A stretch of DNA of 10,380 nucleotides, from assembly GCA_029856425.1 (NCBI GenBank), contig JAHQWZ010000047.1, positions 1 to 10,380 of the forward strand, given 5' to 3'. The first letter of the stretch is position 1; each line of letters opens with the position of its first letter. This DNA comes from Candidatus Thorarchaeota archaeon (GTDB taxonomy: Archaea; Asgardarchaeota; Thorarchaeia; Thorarchaeales; Thorarchaeaceae). Shown here one piece after another: positions 7,233 through 10,380 of the stretch. The notes beneath the pieces are model-generated. The model made no database searches, was not told where the DNA came from, and was given only the letters and a program-made list of their open reading frames with translations. Position numbers and translations under genes: made by a program.

Positions 7233-7263
7233 AGAGGTATCTCAAATGACCTGCTGGTGTTGA
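7233..7263 (+). promoter_or_regulatory. Ribosome site plus five-codon leader frame before the Lrp-like gene
   Basis: AGAGGT (7233-7238) lies 7 nt before an ATG at 7246. That frame reads Met-Thr-Cys-Trp-Cys and stops at TGA 7261-7263, overlapping the TTG at 7260 and following the GTG at 7257 that open the regulator's frame. This is the best ribosome site near the regulator, but it addresses the short frame. It could be a leader peptide coupled to the regulator by stop-start overlap, or a frameshift that removed the true ATG start. Confidence 0.35.
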
Positions 7264-8231
7264 GAGACAACTCTTTTTGTGTGATTCTGCAACCGAGAAA
7301 CATACGATTTTCCCCGGTGATTATCTTGGATCTGATTGACAAAGGCATTCTCTCTGATCTGCTGGAGAACTGCAGAATCACCTACGAGGAGATGTCCCGA
7401 AAACACGGGATCTCTGCTAATGCTGTAAAGAAAAGAGTTCAGAAGTTGGAGGATTCAGGTGTTATTCACCGTTATTCTATTAGACTGTCTCTAGCGATGC
7501 TGGATGCTCAGTTTCTATTAGGCTTAATTCGGACAGATGGGTCTCAGGATGAGGAAACCTTTGTGAATCGAATCGGAGAGAGCCCATCAATAGTTGCAGC
7601 AGCTGCTTACAGCGATGGCCATTATGCTCTCCTTGCAGAGTATGTAAGCACAGTCGAGCTGATGGAATTAGGCTCACATTTGAGGACTCTTGATGGAGTG
7701 GAGGAGGTCGAGCTTCATACCCTAGTATCGAGTAGAGGAACAAAGAAAGACCTGAGCAATCAACAACTCATGATCCTCTACCATCTTAGAGAGGACCCAA
7801 GGATGAGTATTGTCGACCTCGCCCGTGAAACCGGGATGACCGCACGACGCGTGAGAAGATTAGTTACGGAGCTGGTAGAGGGTGACAGCATCAGATTCAC
7901 TGCTAATTTGGAGTTGGCTGAAGCAGGGAGCATTCCCTTCTTGGCGAGAGTGGGATGGAATGAAAAGAAGGCTGACTATAGGGATGTACTCGGATGGCTC
8001 ATGGGCAAATATCCCGACTCCCTCTGGGAATGGTATATCTCTGTTTCAGAACCTGTTATCTTCTGTCTATTCACCGCTGAAGACCTAAACGAGATGAATT
8101 CAAAAGCTAGGGAGATACGTCAACAGGATTTCGTTGATCGCGTAAAGGTGATAGTATCGTCATATCATGATGGATTCGGAGGGCCGAGAAGCCGCAGATT
8201 GGATGAAATGATCCAAAAGGTCATCAAGTAG
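7257..8231 (+). CDS. Lrp/AsnC-like transcription regulator with duplicated HTH-sensor modules
   Basis: This 324-residue DNA-binding regulator consists of two Lrp/AsnC-like halves. The first winged helix (about 22-75) contains LLENCRITYEEMSRKHGISANAVKKRVQKL-type recognition helices and is followed by an alpha-beta sandwich resembling the RAM ligand domain (about 84-158). The second winged helix (about 166-215) contains IVDLARETGMTARRVRRLV, followed by a second RAM-like region (about 226-303). Ordinary Lrp proteins have one such unit of about 150 residues. The start is uncertain: the frame has no ATG before the first HTH (the first Met codon is residue 46), so translation begins at a GTG or TTG. 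GTG 7257 is the longest choice; GTG 7317 and TTG 7326 would begin right at the HTH. It diverges from the HAD gene and meets the glycosyltransferase gene tail to tail. The ligand and targets are unknown. Confidence 0.82.
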   Translation: MLRDNSFCVILQPRNIRFSPVIILDLIDKGILSDLLENCRITYEEMSRKHGISANAVKKRVQKLEDSGVIHRYSIRLSLAMLDAQFLLGLIRTDGSQDEETFVNRIGESPSIVAAAAYSDGHYALLAEYVSTVELMELGSHLRTLDGVEEVELHTLVSSRGTKKDLSNQQLMILYHLREDPRMSIVDLARETGMTARRVRRLVTELVEGDSIRFTANLELAEAGSIPFLARVGWNEKKADYRDVLGWLMGKYPDSLWEWYISVSEPVIFCLFTAEDLNEMNSKAREIRQQDFVDRVKVIVSSYHDGFGGPRSRRLDEMIQKVIK

Positions 8232-8237
8232 TAACTC

Positions 8238-10124
8238 CTATTCAGTGCTTTCATCGGTCAATTGCGTGTCGAATTCTAAGTCGTCACCATAGATTTCCTC
8301 GTAGACTGACATACTGGAGCTCTCCTTGTATGAAGGGCGTCCAAGCAATCTGAAACCTTCCGCAATTCTGGAGAGATTGCCGCTCTTCCATAAGTAGAAG
8401 ATGAGCCAAGCCATTAGAACCCAGAAGTACACAAATCTATGGCACAAGAATACAATCCATGAGAGCACAAGAGGAAAAAGATGATGCTTTCTAAAGCCGT
8501 ATTGGTCTTGGTTCAGCTCAAGATTACGGTAGTCGTATAACACTGAAATAAACGGTGTAAGAGCAACCAGATAGAACTTGTAAGCTCCCCGTGGATAGAA
8601 AAGCTGGACACACATCACTGCAGCAAATCCCCAGAGGAGAGCCTGTATGACCAGATCTCGAACCCGTCGTGACTGGTCCACCTCACTGCTGATGCTCGGC
8701 TTGAAGATGGCAAACGTGCCATAGACCACTAGTCCGCATATAATCAGAAATACATAGTTGGCCAATAGAAACGCAATGATATCCGTGAACCACGTTGGCA
8801 TACCAATCCACAGGAAGAACGTATTGAGGTGGACTGTCATCCATAGTCCTGGAATGAATGTACGAAGAGTCTCATAGCGTCCCGTATTCCAAAGGAGCAT
8901 CTGGTTCAAGTAAAGCTCCGGACTCACAATTAGAAAGGGCAAAGATACAAGCAAAACAACGCCGGCATAGATCACTGTGTGTTTGATGAATCCCCTTGCA
9001 TAGTCTAGGGATTTTCTTCCTGCTCGCTTCTTGAGCAGCATAATGGACAGGATTGGGAAGAAGACTACTGCTAGCTGTCTGTACAGAGTAGCAATAGCAA
9101 TTGTCACAATTGATAGCTCTTCCTTCTCAGTTAACGTCAGATAGAATGAGACCGTTGAGAAGAATACGTATGGAGTCGGATTCAACCACATGAAACTCCC
9201 GTAGAATAGTGTGAAGGGATTGAGGAAGTACAGCAGCATTGCATAGATTGGGTATTTCTCATCACGTGTTAATGATTTGGCAATCATATAGACGAGATAA
9301 GCGGTGCCAACATTGAAACCAAAGAGCGGCACGCCTGGCAGCCAGGAAGGCACACTGCCAAGAATCGACACCGTGTAGATCCATAGAGGTGGATAGAGAT
9401 AGATTGCGAGGTCGCTAGAGTATGCCCATGCGCCTTCCCTTAGCGACGGGACCCATGAGAGGTAGAAGAACTGATAGTCATTGTAAAGTTCTACATGAAT
9501 TAACTCCTCGAAGATGTCAGGAAGTCCAAGACTGTATGATGCGAGGGTGAATGTGCGGAGAAAGAAGAGAGCCAAGTTGATACTAACTCCAATGACAAAG
9601 TATCTCTTCCACCCTGTTAGGCTCCATCCTGCTCCTGCCATGATGATGAAGAGCCCTGAAAAGCCAAGCGTGAAGGTTGGATAGAATCCGGATGGGAGAA
9701 TTACATAGTAGTAGGTCCATGAAACTGGATCCGAGCCCTCATTGAAGAACACAATGTACAGATTAAGTTCCGCAGTGAGTGAGGCTTCGTAGCTCCTTCT
9801 CTCCCCACTCGCAAACTGAAGGAGCACGTCTACATCCCGAATTGGAGTCCCTGACACATATCTCTCATATTCTGCTGATGTGAGTAGGTATCCGGTGGTG
9901 TTCTCAGCTACATATTGTTCTGGAGGTAGCATCTCTATTCCAAACTCATAGTCTGCGTCACCAAGCTCCAAGAATATATGATCAACAGTACTGCCTGAGT
10001 TCTCAACAATCACATTGAATCCGCTTCGAGTTGTACCTGGTACAGAGAAATGCAAGACAAATCCAGCTACGGCAATTACTATCCCAAGGACAACGATGCT
10101 TCTTTGAACTATCCTCCTATCCAT
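8238..10124 (-). CDS. Polytopic GT-C-fold glycosyltransferase-like membrane protein
   Basis: From ATG 10124 (AGGTGG ribosome site 4 nt upstream) this encodes 628 residues; a TTG at 10160 would add 12. Helix 1 spans about 9-26. A soluble domain of about 115 residues (31-146, with one N-T-T sequon) follows, then about ten further membrane helices and a charged, acidic C-terminal tail (about 590-628). Hallmarks of dolichol/polyprenol-phosphate-sugar dependent GT-C enzymes (the DUF2029/GT87 and mannosyltransferase relatives) are the first-loop acidic motif ELYNDYQFFY (212-221, Asp216 the candidate catalytic base), the downstream YLYPPLWIYTV (242-252), and YPRGAYKFYLVALTP (510-524) late in the protein. 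These enzymes transfer a sugar from a lipid carrier on the outer face of the membrane. The donor and acceptor are not predictable. The soluble insertion between helices 1 and 2 is not typical. It follows a truncated gene by 127 bp. Confidence 0.75.
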   Translation of the reverse strand: MDRRIVQRSIVVLGIVIAVAGFVLHFSVPGTTRSGFNVIVENSGSTVDHIFLELGDADYEFGIEMLPPEQYVAENTTGYLLTSAEYERYVSGTPIRDVDVLLQFASGERRSYEASLTAELNLYIVFFNEGSDPVSWTYYYVILPSGFYPTFTLGFSGLFIIMAGAGWSLTGWKRYFVIGVSINLALFFLRTFTLASYSLGLPDIFEELIHVELYNDYQFFYLSWVPSLREGAWAYSSDLAIYLYPPLWIYTVSILGSVPSWLPGVPLFGFNVGTAYLVYMIAKSLTRDEKYPIYAMLLYFLNPFTLFYGSFMWLNPTPYVFFSTVSFYLTLTEKEELSIVTIAIATLYRQLAVVFFPILSIMLLKKRAGRKSLDYARGFIKHTVIYAGVVLLVSLPFLIVSPELYLNQMLLWNTGRYETLRTFIPGLWMTVHLNTFFLWIGMPTWFTDIIAFLLANYVFLIICGLVVYGTFAIFKPSISSEVDQSRRVRDLVIQALLWGFAAVMCVQLFYPRGAYKFYLVALTPFISVLYDYRNLELNQDQYGFRKHHLFPLVLSWIVFLCHRFVYFWVLMAWLIFYLWKSGNLSRIAEGFRLLGRPSYKESSSMSVYEEIYGDDLEFDTQLTDESTE

Positions 10125-10128
10125 GAGT

Positions 10129-10134
10129 CCACCT
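10129..10134 (-). promoter_or_regulatory. Ribosome binding site fixing the glycosyltransferase start
   Basis: AGGTGG on the minus strand sits 4 nt before ATG 10124. It favours this start over the in-frame TTG at 10160, which has no such site. Confidence 0.6.
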
Positions 10135-10251
10135 AAGAAGAACTGTAGATTATGAAGCAAATAAGAGGCTTCGGGTGCATTTCTTTGACCATTGCGCTGT
10201 TCAATGCTTTATCTTCACTCTGTCTAAATATGAGGAGTCGTCGCACTGCCT

Positions 10252-10380
10252 TTACTTCATGTTCTCCTCGTAGAACACGTTAGGCGCATAAGTCCTAGGC
10301 CAATGTGGCGCATTATCCAGGATTGATTCAATCTCGTCAACTGTCATCTTGGTAAGGTTGACATCAGATGCTTTTGCATT
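10252..10380 (-). CDS. C-terminal end of an unidentified protein (rest outside window)
   Basis: The minus frame entering at the right edge is open for 42 codons and stops at TAA 10252-10254. The visible residues read NAKASDVNLTKMTVDEIES, then ILDNAPHWPRTYAPNVFYEE, then NMK. The start and main domains lie to the right. The stretch has ordinary coding character (no stop, mixed polar and hydrophobic residues, a short helix followed by a Pro/aromatic tail), but is too short to assign a family. Its stop lies 127 bp before the glycosyltransferase ATG, so the two could share a transcript, although that gap is wide enough for a separate promoter. Confidence 0.6.
   Translation of the reverse strand, partial: NAKASDVNLTKMTVDEIESILDNAPHWPRTYAPNVFYEENMK

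Noticed and set aside
7480..7743. Minus-strand frame of 87 codons inside the regulator gene
   Set aside because: It is antisense to the well-supported HTH-RAM coding frame and shows no domain or ribosome site.
1..10380. A defence island or mobile multi-gene system
   Set aside because: No nuclease, helicase, toxin, transposase, integrase or phage gene is visible, and the genes are mostly separated by gaps and not packed into an operon.

Overview
The window looks archaeal, and most like an Asgard archaeon of the Thorarchaeota type. This is an inference from gene content, not a marker-gene result. The supporting signs are moderate G+C, archaeal TATA-like boxes, weak or absent Shine-Dalgarno sites before several genes, a double-module Lrp/AsnC-like regulator, and a giant secreted protein built from Ig-like repeats and rich in N-glycosylation sequons. 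There is no rRNA, tRNA, CRISPR array, transposase or phage gene.

Layout from left to right. Positions 1-3960 (minus) hold the first 1320 codons of a very large exported beta-sandwich/Ig-like repeat protein, which runs off the left edge with no in-frame stop. Next, all on minus, are a winged-helix HTH_42 (AlkZ/YcaQ superfamily) protein at 4029-5210, a tiny two-helix membrane protein ending at 5373, and a 150-residue four-helix membrane protein at 5698-6150. After a 295-bp intergenic region comes a HAD-family hydrolase at 6446-7186 (minus). Divergent from it is the only plus-strand gene, a duplicated HTH-sensor regulator of Lrp/AsnC type at 7257-8231. It meets tail to tail, with a 6-bp gap, a polytopic GT-C-like glycosyltransferase at 8238-10124 (minus). 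The last 129 bases carry the C-terminal end of another minus-strand gene.

The genes do not form an obvious operon. Most same-strand neighbours are separated by 68-295 bp, and some gaps hold their own TATA-like box. A loose theme is the cell surface: an exported sequon-rich protein, two small membrane proteins and a lipid-linked-sugar type glycosyltransferase. That link is only inference.

The non-coding DNA holds the least explained signals: a perfect 11-bp palindromic hairpin at 5315-5347, a bulged 139-bp inverted repeat at 6252-6390 with a 14-bp perfect core, a smaller hairpin at 6399-6422 just after the HAD gene, and a five-codon reading frame with a good ribosome site that ends on the start of the regulator gene. 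I do not see a clear new multi-gene system; the 139-bp element and the short leader frame are the best candidates for something undescribed.
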